Of a stretch of 19,059 bases of DNA, positions 1 through 8,204 are shown one piece after another. The translations under genes were made by a program, and so were the position numbers. The notes below the pieces were generated by a model. That model made no database searches. It had not been told where the DNA came from and worked only from the letters and a program-made list of their open reading frames with translations. Position 1 is the first letter of the stretch. Every line of letters begins with the position of its first letter. The stretch is from contig JAFDFW010000005.1 of the NCBI GenBank assembly GCA_019309605.1, positions 1-19,059 on the forward strand, read 5' to 3'. Source of the stretch: Deltaproteobacteria bacterium. GTDB taxonomy: Bacteria; Myxococcota_A; Polyangia; Polyangiales; Houyiibacteriaceae.

Positions 1-299
1 GTCGCTGTCGCTGAACCCGTCGCCGACTCCACCTGCGCCAGCAGCTCACTAATGTCCTCCCCGGCCTTCCCGATGATGGCCACCGGCACGTCCGGCTCCA
101 GCGTCTCGCCTGCCGGCACCAGGATCTTCAGCAAGACACCGCGGTCAAAGGAGCGGAACTCCATCGTGGCCTTGTCGGTTTCGACCTCGGCGAGAAGATC
201 GTCCACGTCGACCGCGTCGCCCTCTTTCTTGGTCCACGCGACGAGTGTGCCTTCTTCCATCGTCGGGGAGAGCTTGGGTAGTCCGATGATCTTGGCCAT
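1..299 (-). CDS. pdhC: Pyruvate dehydrogenase E2 (dihydrolipoamide acetyltransferase), N-terminal part
   Basis: The translated fragment (99 residues, running off the left edge of the window) is a lipoyl domain. It begins MAKIIGLPKLSPTMEEGTLV and carries the lipoylation motif ETDKATMEF with the acceptor at Lys43. In the family this arm swings acetyl groups from E1 to CoA and then passes electrons to E3. The ATG lies 3 bases after the TAA of the E1 beta gene, so the gene is the third of a pdhA-pdhB-pdhC operon. After about residue 85 the sequence becomes Ala/Ser/Thr-rich, as expected for the flexible linker. The catalytic domain and any second lipoyl domain are outside the window. A 2-oxoacid dehydrogenase of other specificity cannot be excluded from this domain alone. 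Confidence 0.92.
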   Translation of the reverse strand, partial: MAKIIGLPKLSPTMEEGTLVAWTKKEGDAVDVDDLLAEVETDKATMEFRSFDRGVLLKILVPAGETLEPDVPVAIIGKAGEDISELLAQVESATGSATA

Positions 300-302
300 G
301 GC

Positions 303-1289
303 TTACTTGGAGTAGCTGACGCGTTTGACGGCGTCGATCACCCTGTCCTCCGTTGGAAGAACCTTGTCCTCTAGATTCAGTGCATACGGCATCGGCACGT
401 CGAGCCCGGTCACCCGTTCGAGCGGCGCGTCGAGATAGTCGAATGCCTCCCGCTGAAGCCGATCGACGATTTCGGCGCCGGGGCCGCCATACGGCCAGTG
501 CTCGTGAACCACCACGCAGCGATTTGTTTTCTTCACGCTCTGCACCATCAGCGTGGTGTCGAGAGGTCGAAGAGTGCGCGGGTCGATGACCTCACATTCG
601 ATGCCTTCCGCCGCGAGCCTCTCGGCGGCTGCCAGCACGGTGTAGTACGGGCGGCCCCAGGTCACGATGGTGCAGTCCGCTCCAGGACGCGCCAGGCGGC
701 TCTCGCCGATCGGAATGAGTTCTTCCACGCCCTCGTCCGGCACTTCGCCCTGGACGCCGTAGAGGGTCTCACCCTCGAGGAAGACGACCGGATTGTTGCT
801 GCGGATCGCGCTCTTGAGGAGCCCCTTGGCGTCCCGGGGCGTGCTCGGCTGAACCACGTAAAGACCCGGGATGTGGGTATAGAACGGCGCGGCGCTATGG
901 CTGTGCTGCGAGCCCACTTGCTTTGCCGCACCGTTCGGCCCGCGAAACACGATCGGCACGTCAATCTCGCCAGCGCTCATCTGGTGAACCTTGGCGGCAT
1001 TGCTGATGATCTGATCGAAGGCGACGAACGAGAAGTTCCACGTCATGAATTCGATGATCGGCCGAAGGCCAACCATCGCTGCCCCAATACCAACACCCGC
1101 AAAACCGGCTTCCGCAATCGGCGTATCGATCACGCGACGCTCGCCAAACTTGTCGAGCAGGCCTTCAGACACCTTGTATGCGCCCTGGTAGTGCCCGACC
1201 TCTTCGCCCATCAGGAACACGCGGTCATCGCGCTCCATCTCTTCGAGCATCGCTTCGCGGAGCGCTTCTCTGTAACGCAGCTCCCTCAC
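303..1289 (-). CDS. pdhB: Pyruvate dehydrogenase E1 component, beta subunit
   Basis: A 328-residue protein of normal length for the beta subunit of an alpha2beta2 E1. It partners the alpha subunit to bind thiamine diphosphate and decarboxylate pyruvate. Visible family features are the N-terminal REALREAMLEEMERD helix, MGEEVGHYQGAYKVS, the IAEAGF segment with the ThDP-activating glutamate at residue 60, and the QHSHSAAPFYTHIPGL active-site loop (about 128-143). The C-terminal transketolase domain includes VHEHWPYGGPGAEI. The start is GTG; it overlaps the alpha-subunit TGA by 4 bases (GTGA) and has a strong GGAGGG ribosome site 6 bases upstream (1296-1301 on this strand). Translational coupling with the alpha subunit is therefore likely. 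Acetoin or branched-chain dehydrogenase is the main alternative. Confidence 0.93.
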   Translation of the reverse strand: MRELRYREALREAMLEEMERDDRVFLMGEEVGHYQGAYKVSEGLLDKFGERRVIDTPIAEAGFAGVGIGAAMVGLRPIIEFMTWNFSFVAFDQIISNAAKVHQMSAGEIDVPIVFRGPNGAAKQVGSQHSHSAAPFYTHIPGLYVVQPSTPRDAKGLLKSAIRSNNPVVFLEGETLYGVQGEVPDEGVEELIPIGESRLARPGADCTIVTWGRPYYTVLAAAERLAAEGIECEVIDPRTLRPLDTTLMVQSVKKTNRCVVVHEHWPYGGPGAEIVDRLQREAFDYLDAPLERVTGLDVPMPYALNLEDKVLPTEDRVIDAVKRVSYSK

Positions 1290-2266
1290 GACCCACCCTC
1301 CGGAGCAAGCACCGTGTTCATCATCACGTCTTCGCGGGCAGGCGGCGACTCGTCGGCGAAACGCACCGCCGCGTCGATCTCTTCATCGATTTCGATATCG
1401 ATATCGTCGAGCGCGTGCTCGTCGACGCCGAGCCCGATGAGCCTTTCGCGTACTAACACCACGGGGTCCTGCTGCTTGCGTTGCTCGAGCTCGGTGCGGC
1501 TCCGGTACTTCGCCGGGTCGCTCATCGAGTGACCACGAAACCGATAGGTCTGAATCTCGATGAAGGTGGGGCCTTCGCCAGAGCGCGCACGGGCGACCGC
1601 TTCTGCGATGTGCTCCTGTACGACCTCGACATCGTGGCCCTCGAGGCGATCGCCAACCATGCCGTAGCCCTTGGCCTTGATCGAGAGATCTTTGAGTGGG
1701 CTGGTTCGCTCTAGCGGGGTGCCCATTGCGTACTGATTGTTTTCACAAACGAAGACGACCGGGAGCTTCCACAAGCCCGCAAGGCTCATCGCCTCGTGGA
1801 ACCCGCCGATATTGGTCGAACCGTCTCCGAAGAAGCAGATAGTGACGCGGTCTTCTCCGGCGTACTTCGACTTGAATGCCGTCCCGGCTGCCAGAGCAAG
1901 ATGGCCGCCGACGATCGCCCAGCCACCGAGGAATCCCCTCTGGACATCGAAGAAGTGCATCGAACCACCGAGCCCTCGCGAGCAGCCGGTGTCCTTCCCA
2001 AAGAGCTCCGCCATCGCGGCATTGACCGACATCCCACGAGCGAGGGCAATGCCGTGGTCGCGGTAAGTCTGAAAGATGTAGTCGCGATCTTCGAGGACTT
2101 CGGCTGCCGCAACCGCGATCGCCTCTTGTCCGATGTACAGATGAAGGAACCCGCCAATGTTGCCCTTGGCGTAGTGACGTGCCGCCTCTTCTTCGAAGCG
2201 GCGAATCACCATCATCGTTCGATACTGTCGAAGAAGGTCATCCTTGTTCGGCACCAAAACCCCCAT
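1286..2266 (-). CDS. pdhA: Pyruvate dehydrogenase E1 component, alpha subunit
   Basis: A 326-residue alpha subunit of the heterotetrameric 2-oxoacid dehydrogenase E1. The ThDP/Mg binding motif is complete: GDGSTNIGG at 147-155, ending in NN at 176-177. Also visible are YRDHG (His71), GGSMHFFD and YRFRGHSMSDPAKY, the conserved active-site loop with His246. The ATG is preceded at 7 bases by AGGA (2274-2277, minus strand). It is the first gene of the pdhA-pdhB-pdhC operon and is divergent from the GGDEF gene across about 216 bases. The E3 gene is not in the window. The GGSMHFF and GHSMSDPAKY context favours pyruvate (or acetoin) over branched-chain substrates; this is a family-level inference. 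Confidence 0.94.
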   Translation of the reverse strand: MGVLVPNKDDLLRQYRTMMVIRRFEEEAARHYAKGNIGGFLHLYIGQEAIAVAAAEVLEDRDYIFQTYRDHGIALARGMSVNAAMAELFGKDTGCSRGLGGSMHFFDVQRGFLGGWAIVGGHLALAAGTAFKSKYAGEDRVTICFFGDGSTNIGGFHEAMSLAGLWKLPVVFVCENNQYAMGTPLERTSPLKDLSIKAKGYGMVGDRLEGHDVEVVQEHIAEAVARARSGEGPTFIEIQTYRFRGHSMSDPAKYRSRTELEQRKQQDPVVLVRERLIGLGVDEHALDDIDIEIDEEIDAAVRFADESPPAREDVMMNTVLAPEGGS

Positions 2267-2273
2267 CCCGGGA

Positions 2274-2277
2274 TCCT
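2274..2277 (-). promoter_or_regulatory. Ribosome binding site of pdhA
   Basis: AGGA on the minus strand, 7 bases before the ATG at 2266. It supports this ATG as the start of the E1 alpha gene. Confidence 0.5.
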
Positions 2278-2346
2278 AGTGTAACCTTAGGGGTCTGGCA
2301 TAAGAAGAAGTTGCTAATGCCATGCTCGGCTGCAACTCGATCAGGT

Positions 2347-2384
2347 ACTCCAGGAACGATTCGCCCTGCTGTAGTTCCTGGAGT
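2347..2384. repeat. Perfect 11-base inverted repeat between divergent genes
   Basis: ACTCCAGGAAC (2347-2357) and its exact reverse complement GTTCCTGGAGT (2374-2384) are separated by 16 bases. The repeat lies in the 216-base divergent region between pdhA and the diguanylate cyclase gene. No T-tract follows on either strand, so it does not look like a terminator. An operator for a dimeric regulator, or a hairpin in a 5' leader, are the simplest readings. A weaker 6-base pair, TGGCAT (2296-2301) and ATGCCA (2317-2322), lies nearer pdhA. Nothing else is recognisable in this region. Confidence 0.6.
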
Positions 2385-2446
2385 TTGCCCGCACGCCTAG
2401 GATCGACGCAATGGACACCTACAGCGCGGTACAATGGGGCACTCGA

Positions 2447-2476
2447 TTGGCTTATCGCGGCTGAACTGCCTACGAT
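2447..2476 (+). promoter_or_regulatory. Possible sigma-70-like promoter of the GAF-GGDEF gene
   Basis: TTGGCT (2447-2452) and TACGAT (2471-2476) are spaced by 18 bases. The -10 box ends only 6 bases before the GTG start codon at 2483, so a transcript from it would be nearly leaderless. No clear Shine-Dalgarno sequence precedes the GTG. The match is weak and based on pattern only. Confidence 0.25.
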
Positions 2477-2482
2477 TTAGTT

Positions 2483-3550
2483 GTGCGGATTTACACCTTG
2501 AGGGGGGCACAGCTCGAGGCATCCGTTCTCGGGGCGTCGAGTTCCCGGGCGCGGCCGGTCATGCGTGTGCTCGAAGAGGGGCTCGGGGCAGCCGCGCTCG
2601 CCGTCCGTGCAACGGCGGGTTCAGTCTTCGTTGGCCAGAGCCTGGAGTCGCTTCGCTGCGTTGCGGCATGTGGCCCCGACGCGAAGTTTCTGCTCGAGCA
2701 CGGGGTTCCTCTCCACCGAGGACTGGCCAAGCGCGCGCTCGGCCGAAGAACACCCTTTGTCGCGGCGTCACTCGCGTCCGACCCACAGTTCTCGACACGC
2801 TCATCGCACGAAACGCAGTTGGCATTGTTGGCCTCACTGCACGACGGGATCCGACCGCTCGGAATCTTGCAGTTGGTCAACCCGAAGTCACCAGCTCGCT
2901 TCACAGCGCGTGACACGCGCGTCGTCGCTGGCCTGGCTCGCTACATCACGACATCGTTGATCCAAACCTCGTCGCTTCGGCGGCAGGAGGGTCTCGCAGC
3001 GCATGATCCGCTGACGGGGCTCCGGAACGTGCGAGAGCTCAACAGCTTGCTGACCAGGGCCGTGACCTCCGCGCGACGAGGCGAGCGCGACATGGCGCTC
3101 ATGTTCGTGGACGTCGATCATCTGAAGCGCGTGAACAGCAAGCTAGGTCACGCGGCGGGAAGCGAGGCGTTGAAGCGCACCGGCAAAGCGTTGCACGAAG
3201 CGGCAGCCGGTGTGGGTGAGGTATTCCGTTTCGGAGGCGACGAGTTCGTCGTGGTCCAAAAGCGCGCCTCAAAGGAAAGCGCCCGCGCGCTAGCGGACCA
3301 TCTGAGAAGTCACGTCGCAGCAAGCACAGCGGGCCCGATGCGCCCGGCAGGAACACTCCCAAAGATCACGGTATCCGTCGGCGTGGCTACCCTCCAGGGT
3401 TTACGCAACCTCAATGGTCAGCCTCCAAGCGACCTCAAAGCACGGCTGATGACAACGGCCGACCGCGCCCTCTTCCGAGCAAAAGCTGCAGGCCGCAACC
3501 GAGTGGTCCTAGCCACCGGCCGAGACGACCGCCCCCCGACTATCGCCTAG
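2483..3550 (+). CDS. Diguanylate cyclase with N-terminal GAF-like domain
   Basis: A 355-residue soluble protein. Residues about 25-160 resemble a GAF sensor domain (DGIRPLGILQLVNP is a typical GAF core strand region). A short linker and the helix with HDPLTGLRNVREL lead into a GGDEF domain. The domain has FVDVDHLKRVN (metal-binding aspartates near 210-212) and an intact GGDEF at 251-255, so synthesis of cyclic di-GMP from two GTP is likely. The four residues that should form the inhibitory I-site (RxxD, five residues before GGDEF) read AGVG, so product inhibition through that site is not expected. There is no signal peptide or membrane segment. The GTG start is preceded by an in-frame stop only about 20 bases upstream. 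The ligand of the GAF domain is unknown. Confidence 0.88.
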   Translation: MRIYTLRGAQLEASVLGASSSRARPVMRVLEEGLGAAALAVRATAGSVFVGQSLESLRCVAACGPDAKFLLEHGVPLHRGLAKRALGRRTPFVAASLASDPQFSTRSSHETQLALLASLHDGIRPLGILQLVNPKSPARFTARDTRVVAGLARYITTSLIQTSSLRRQEGLAAHDPLTGLRNVRELNSLLTRAVTSARRGERDMALMFVDVDHLKRVNSKLGHAAGSEALKRTGKALHEAAAGVGEVFRFGGDEFVVVQKRASKESARALADHLRSHVAASTAGPMRPAGTLPKITVSVGVATLQGLRNLNGQPPSDLKARLMTTADRALFRAKAAGRNRVVLATGRDDRPPTIA

Positions 3551-3588
3551 GCGAGGCAGAGCGCGGCCGAACGCCTCCCGCCAAAGAG
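3544..3588. terminator. Possible bidirectional terminator between convergent genes
   Basis: The 38 bases between the GGDEF gene and the converging carboxylase gene are GC-rich. They contain a palindrome CGCCTAGGCG (3544-3553) and a longer imperfect stem, GGCGAGGC with GCCTCCCGCC (arms about 3550-3557 and 3573-3582). No clear U-tract follows. This is weak structural evidence only. Confidence 0.25.
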
Positions 3589-6393
3589 CTAAGCGACGAC
3601 CGTCAGATACTGCTCGGTGTTTGATTCCACGCGGGCTTTGACTTCAACCGGGTCTTCTTCGACGAATATTTCGTCGGGGGTGACCTTGAAGAGGGGTTGG
3701 CCCTTGGAGACGATGGTGCCATCGGTGTCGACGAGGATCTTGTCGACGGTTCCGGCGAACGGCGCGTAGACCTTGTTGAACATCTTCATGACTTCGACGA
3801 TGTAGAGCGGATCGCCGATCTCGAAGTGCTGTCCCTCTTCGATGAAGCAGGGCATGCCAGGCGCTTCCTGCGCGTAGTACATGCCGCCGCTCACGGCGAC
3901 GATCTCGTCGGCCTTGTTGATGGGAGGCGGCACGAGGACTTTCTTCATTTTCGCTTGGTGTTCGCGATGGAAGAGCCGGTCGGGGATGGTGAGGGTCAGG
4001 TCGTCATTCACGCAAAGGTCGAAGAAGCCAACCTTGTCTGCGATCAAAGGCAGCAGGCTGTAGAGCTCAGTCCCGAGCTGGAAGCCGAGATGCGCCCCGC
4101 GCACCTGCTGCCACTGCTTGGCGTCGAACCCCTTGGCGGGCTTCTTGGCCTTCAGAACTGCGTCGACTTCGGGCCAAGATAGGTCGCCCAACCGCTCCTG
4201 CACCGCGGCGTAGAACGCTGCGCCATCGCGGAGGACGGTCTCATCCTGTTCCCAAATACGGTGCGCCGCTGGAATGTCCACTCCGGAGTCCATGTGGAGC
4301 AGATGGTACGTATCCGCGATCACCAGGAGCGGGTTGCGCAGCCAGGTTACGCGGCGGTCCTCGACCTCGAAGTGAGTCTTGTTCGAGCTGAGCCACGCCG
4401 AAAGGAGGTGGGGCTGCCTCAACAGACGACCGAGCGGTCGGCCGAGAAGTGTCTTCTTCAGCGCGGAAATTTCGTTGGTTGCCCGGGCGGCCGCAGGATC
4501 CGCCGAAGCAGCCTTCGAGTACTGACCGCACAGACGGCCGTAAGCGTAGTCCGCGTCGATCTCGTTGGCCTCTTTGAGAAGCTCTCCAACCAGGGTCAGG
4601 TAGGGAACCACGAATCGCGTCGTCGGCTTGGCATCAACGCCGTTCGCGAGAAACCAATGCACGAGGCCGTAGTGAAACTGCAGGTTCGTCTGAAGGTCGG
4701 GGCCTCGAAGCACGGTACGCCTGAGCACCTCGCCTAGATGCTCGTAGCTCTGGCGGCGGTCGTCGCCGGTCGTCACGAGAAGCGCGATGTTGCTGTCGTA
4801 TGCGCCGGCCAGCTTGTAGCGCATGAAAAGTCCGGTATCGGGGTTCTTGAAACAGATGCCCTGATCGTCGCGAACCTCGCCTTCGATCGGATCCGACCAC
4901 GACATGATCTCGCCGCCCGCGTGCGGAGAAAGCGACTGGTCCGTGGCATTGAGGCGCGCCTCGACCGCAGCCCCATCCCGGCGAACGCGCTCGGGCCTAG
5001 GGAGCCTAGCCTTGTGCTTGGCGAGCAAGGCCATCGCTTCGACGAGCGAATGCACGTCGAAGAAGTCGTCAGCGTCGCCAGGATTGCGGAAGCGGAGCGC
5101 GTAACAAAGCTCGGAGACACGATGCTCGACCTGAATGCGCGTGTTGACTTCCATGAAGTAGTGGCGGGGCCCGTCGACAATGCACTCGAACGTCGAGGCA
5201 GAGTCGAGCTTGACCGCTTCACCAAAGCGCTCGGCCTCTTCCTCCATGCTACGGAGAATCCGGAGGTCCTGCTCAATGGCAACGGCGCCGGTTTCGTTGC
5301 CCGCCGCGCGCTCACGTTCGACCGCAGCGCCCAGCGTCTCCTGTGTAATCGAGACCTCGAGCAGCTTCTGCTCGTGCATTTGGAGCGAGCAGTCGCGTCC
5401 GCCGAGCGACACCGTCCAGTCGCCGTTGCCGATGAGCTGAATCTCGTTGTGGCGCGTCGTCTCGATGTTGAGCTCGACGAGGATGTTCTTGTTGTCGCCG
5501 ACACCGAGCGTCTTCACCTCGCTCAGGATCTCGCGCACCATGGGTGGCGCCTGCTCGGCACTGTCAACGATGCGCTGCCCCTTGCCACCGCCACCGCCAA
5601 TTGCCTTGAGGCGGATACGGGTGCCCTCATGCTTTTCGAGGATGGCCGCCACTTCGATTTGGATCTGGTCTGCGAGCTCGTCGACTGTGTAGAGATCGAT
5701 GCCAGCGTCGTAGGAGGCCCCGAGCACGGCGTCCGCCACCGTGTCGAGTTCTAGGCCGTCGTTGCCGAGCTCGGCTACGTCGAGGCCCTGCTTCTTGGCG
5801 AGCTTGATCAGCGCCTTGCGGTCCGGGTGCTTGCGGAGAAGTAGCCGGGCCGTGGCGTTGTTGATGCCCGGCGTGACACTGACGTCCACCCGCTCTGCAG
5901 TGCGCTTTGCCTCATCCTTGAAGCCAGCCGCTTGAACCGTGTGCGAGCAAGGGCCGATGAAGCGAAGGCCCGCCTCTTCGATCGAGCGAACGAACTCTTC
6001 GTCCTCCGCCATGAAGCCGTAGCCAGCGAAGACGTAATCGTAGCCGTTGTCCTTGGCGATACCGATGATCTGAGCAATGCGCTCGGTTCGCTCTTCTTTG
6101 CTTGCGCCGCTGTAGTCCGAGACCGAGTGAACGCGCGATGGGTCCAATCGTCGAAATTCTGGCGCCAGGGCCCGGGGGTACACGATCGAGTCCTTCTCGG
6201 AGAGAAGAATCCCGACGTTGGTCATCCCCATCTCCGCGAAAATGTCGAGCGCCTCACGCCGAATTGGCCCGCGGCATACGATGAGGGCAGTCATGTCCTC
6301 GCAGCCAAAAGAGCGCACCCACTCGGACTCGGATTGTCCGAGCCGGCGATCCCGGTGAATGAGCGGGTTGTGTGCGTAGGTGTCGGAAGCCAT
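3589..6393 (-). CDS. Acyl-CoA carboxylase subunit: biotin carboxylase plus biotinyl carrier domain (atypical long form)
   Basis: A 934-residue protein with an N-terminal biotin carboxylase (ATP-grasp) region and a C-terminal biotinyl domain. It should carboxylate biotin from bicarbonate and ATP and hand the carboxyl group to the neighbouring carboxyltransferase. Catalytic landmarks are visible: the glycine loop GGGGGKGQR (266-274), GGRDCSLQ (331-338), and EVNTRIQVEH (415-424), equivalent to the metal- and bicarbonate-site segment of AccC. The biotin site is EVMKMFN with Lys870. Two parts are unusual. About 90 residues separate the PG turn (175-176) from the glycine loop, where E. coli AccC has about 30. 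A middle region of about 270 residues (about 560-830) has no motif I recognise. The ATG overlaps the carboxyltransferase TGA by one base (TGATG). Substrate (acetyl-, propionyl- or another acyl-CoA) cannot be fixed. Confidence 0.88.
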   Translation of the reverse strand: MASDTYAHNPLIHRDRRLGQSESEWVRSFGCEDMTALIVCRGPIRREALDIFAEMGMTNVGILLSEKDSIVYPRALAPEFRRLDPSRVHSVSDYSGASKEERTERIAQIIGIAKDNGYDYVFAGYGFMAEDEEFVRSIEEAGLRFIGPCSHTVQAAGFKDEAKRTAERVDVSVTPGINNATARLLLRKHPDRKALIKLAKKQGLDVAELGNDGLELDTVADAVLGASYDAGIDLYTVDELADQIQIEVAAILEKHEGTRIRLKAIGGGGGKGQRIVDSAEQAPPMVREILSEVKTLGVGDNKNILVELNIETTRHNEIQLIGNGDWTVSLGGRDCSLQMHEQKLLEVSITQETLGAAVERERAAGNETGAVAIEQDLRILRSMEEEAERFGEAVKLDSASTFECIVDGPRHYFMEVNTRIQVEHRVSELCYALRFRNPGDADDFFDVHSLVEAMALLAKHKARLPRPERVRRDGAAVEARLNATDQSLSPHAGGEIMSWSDPIEGEVRDDQGICFKNPDTGLFMRYKLAGAYDSNIALLVTTGDDRRQSYEHLGEVLRRTVLRGPDLQTNLQFHYGLVHWFLANGVDAKPTTRFVVPYLTLVGELLKEANEIDADYAYGRLCGQYSKAASADPAAARATNEISALKKTLLGRPLGRLLRQPHLLSAWLSSNKTHFEVEDRRVTWLRNPLLVIADTYHLLHMDSGVDIPAAHRIWEQDETVLRDGAAFYAAVQERLGDLSWPEVDAVLKAKKPAKGFDAKQWQQVRGAHLGFQLGTELYSLLPLIADKVGFFDLCVNDDLTLTIPDRLFHREHQAKMKKVLVPPPINKADEIVAVSGGMYYAQEAPGMPCFIEEGQHFEIGDPLYIVEVMKMFNKVYAPFAGTVDKILVDTDGTIVSKGQPLFKVTPDEIFVEEDPVEVKARVESNTEQYLTVVA

Positions 6394-8096
6394 CAGTGGA
6401 ACTCACGCTGAACCGTCGGCAACGGTTCGGGGGTGTAGTGGGACAAGTAAAAGTTGAGGTTCTTCGCGAGCGCGGCCCTCACGTCCGTCGGCATGACGAT
6501 CTCGGAGATCGATCCGAGGCTCAGTGCTTCTTTGGGATTCATGAGCTCCCTCTCGTACCGCGCGTTGAACCCCGCCTCCTGCTCCTTGACCCATGCGGCC
6601 ACGTCGGCCTCGGCATCGGCTTTGGTTGCGCCGGCGTCGAGCGCTTCTTGCAAGCGTGTTCTCGCGCGGCTGCGCATGTCGCGCATCTCCTTCTTGTAAA
6701 CGAACTCTTTGCCGGCCGGGCCCATGACGGCGACGCGAGTCGTTGGAAGCGCCATGACGTGATCGGCGCCAGTGGCGTAACAGTTGAACGCTGCATACGC
6801 CCCGCCGAACGCGTTGCGGATGATGAGCAGGAGGCGCGGCGTTCGAAGGTCGATGATCGAGTCGAGCATCGCCCGGCCCGCCTGCACGATACCGCGGCTC
6901 TCTTGGTCGCGTCCCGGCAGGAACCCGGTCGTGTCCTCCATGAAGATCACCGGTATGTTGTAGAGGTTGCAGAAGCGAATGAATCGCGCGTTCTTGAGCG
7001 CAGCATCGACATCGATTTGCCCAGATGCCACCGCGCTGTTGTTGCACACGAAGCCAACGACATGTCCGCTAAGCCGGCCGAACGCCGTGACCGTGTTTTG
7101 CGCTCGCTGCGGCTGAAGCTCGAAGTAGTCACCGTGGTCGCAGATCTGCTGAAGGATGATGCGGACGTCGATCGGCGTGTTGAAGCCGGTCGGCGAATTG
7201 AATGCCTTCCGAAGGAGAGTGGCGATCTCACCAGTCGGACGACCAATCGGGTCTGAAGTCTCCTGGTAGGGAGCGAATTCGTGGTTGTTTCCAGGCAAGT
7301 AGCTAAGCAAGCGCCGTGTGGTTCGTAGGGCGCCCACCTCATCACGGACGGTGAGATCCACGACACCACTCGCCCCATGTACCGCGGGTCCACCGAGCTC
7401 GTCCGCGGTCACGTCCTCGCCCAACACCGACTTCACGACGCCAGGACCGGTCAGGCCGAAAAAGGTGTTGGCGGGCTGGATCATGAAGCTGCCCTGCCGA
7501 GGCAAGTACGAACCGCCTCCGGCGTTGTAGCCGAACATGCACATGATGCTCGGCACCACCCCGCTGATCTTGCGGAGCGCGGTGAACACTTCGGCGTAGC
7601 CATCTAGGCCGCCGATGCCTGCAGGCACGAACGCGCCAGCGCTGTCGTTCATCCCGATCAGGGGCATCCCCTGCCGGCCAGCCAACCGCATGAGGTTGGC
7701 GAGCTTCGTACCGTTGGTCGCGTCCATCGAACCGGCGCGAACCGTGAAATCGTGACCGTACAGAGCGACGTCGCGCCCCTGAACCTTGACCACCGCCGTG
7801 ACGAGTGACGCGCCGTCCAGATTCGGACCCCAGTTCTGGTACAGAATCGTCGGCTCAGTTCCGGGATCGCGGACCACGTCCATGCGCTCCCAAACCGTCA
7901 TGCGACGTTTGGCGTGCTGCCTTCCGATCTGCAAAGGACCCGCTGCTGTGCGCGGGCGCGCTCGCAGCTGCTCAGCTTCTCGAAGCGCTACGTCGTAAGG
8001 TCCACCGGCCTTCGCTTCTTGGTCGGAGGGACGGTTCTCGCCATCCGATTCGAACGGATTGCGAAGGCTAGGCGTCACGGTGTCCTTATCGGGCAT
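6393..8096 (-). CDS. Acyl-CoA carboxylase, carboxyltransferase (beta) subunit
   Basis: A 567-residue crotonase-fold carboxyltransferase of the PccB/AccD5 class. It moves the carboxyl group from carboxybiotin to an acyl-CoA. The N-terminal half has GYNAGGGSYLP (189-199) and the C-terminal half RNAFGGAYAAF (427-437), the two oxyanion-hole loops. Between them lie MEDTTGFLPGRDQE and IVQAGRAMLDSI, typical of the family. It is slightly longer than usual (about 520-540), mainly from a polar N-terminal extension of about 40 residues. Ala435 sits where propionyl-CoA carboxylases have the specificity-linked Asp (GGAYD), so a standard propionyl-CoA enzyme is less certain. It is the first gene of a two-gene operon, coupled to the biotin carboxylase gene by a one-base overlap. 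The 108 bases upstream, shared with divergent suhB, show no convincing promoter to me. Confidence 0.9.
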   Translation of the reverse strand: MPDKDTVTPSLRNPFESDGENRPSDQEAKAGGPYDVALREAEQLRARPRTAAGPLQIGRQHAKRRMTVWERMDVVRDPGTEPTILYQNWGPNLDGASLVTAVVKVQGRDVALYGHDFTVRAGSMDATNGTKLANLMRLAGRQGMPLIGMNDSAGAFVPAGIGGLDGYAEVFTALRKISGVVPSIMCMFGYNAGGGSYLPRQGSFMIQPANTFFGLTGPGVVKSVLGEDVTADELGGPAVHGASGVVDLTVRDEVGALRTTRRLLSYLPGNNHEFAPYQETSDPIGRPTGEIATLLRKAFNSPTGFNTPIDVRIILQQICDHGDYFELQPQRAQNTVTAFGRLSGHVVGFVCNNSAVASGQIDVDAALKNARFIRFCNLYNIPVIFMEDTTGFLPGRDQESRGIVQAGRAMLDSIIDLRTPRLLLIIRNAFGGAYAAFNCYATGADHVMALPTTRVAVMGPAGKEFVYKKEMRDMRSRARTRLQEALDAGATKADAEADVAAWVKEQEAGFNARYERELMNPKEALSLGSISEIVMPTDVRAALAKNLNFYLSHYTPEPLPTVQREFH

Positions 8097-8204
8097 AACT
8101 ACATTTGCCTACATCGGGCGGCGCTTGAACCATGAACTTCGCGACGCACGGCCTTTTACGGGTTTTAGCGTCCAAATGCCAGCGAACACCGGAACGCCGC
8201 TGAG

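Noticed and set aside
498..1532. A 344-codon open frame on the plus strand opposite the PDH E1 genes
   Set aside because: It lies antisense to pdhB and pdhA, which have clear family motifs; its translation is low-complexity and matches no family. GC-rich codon use often leaves such frames open.
4738..5754. A 338-codon open frame on the plus strand inside the carboxylase gene
   Set aside because: Antisense to well-conserved biotin carboxylase motifs, with no recognisable domain.
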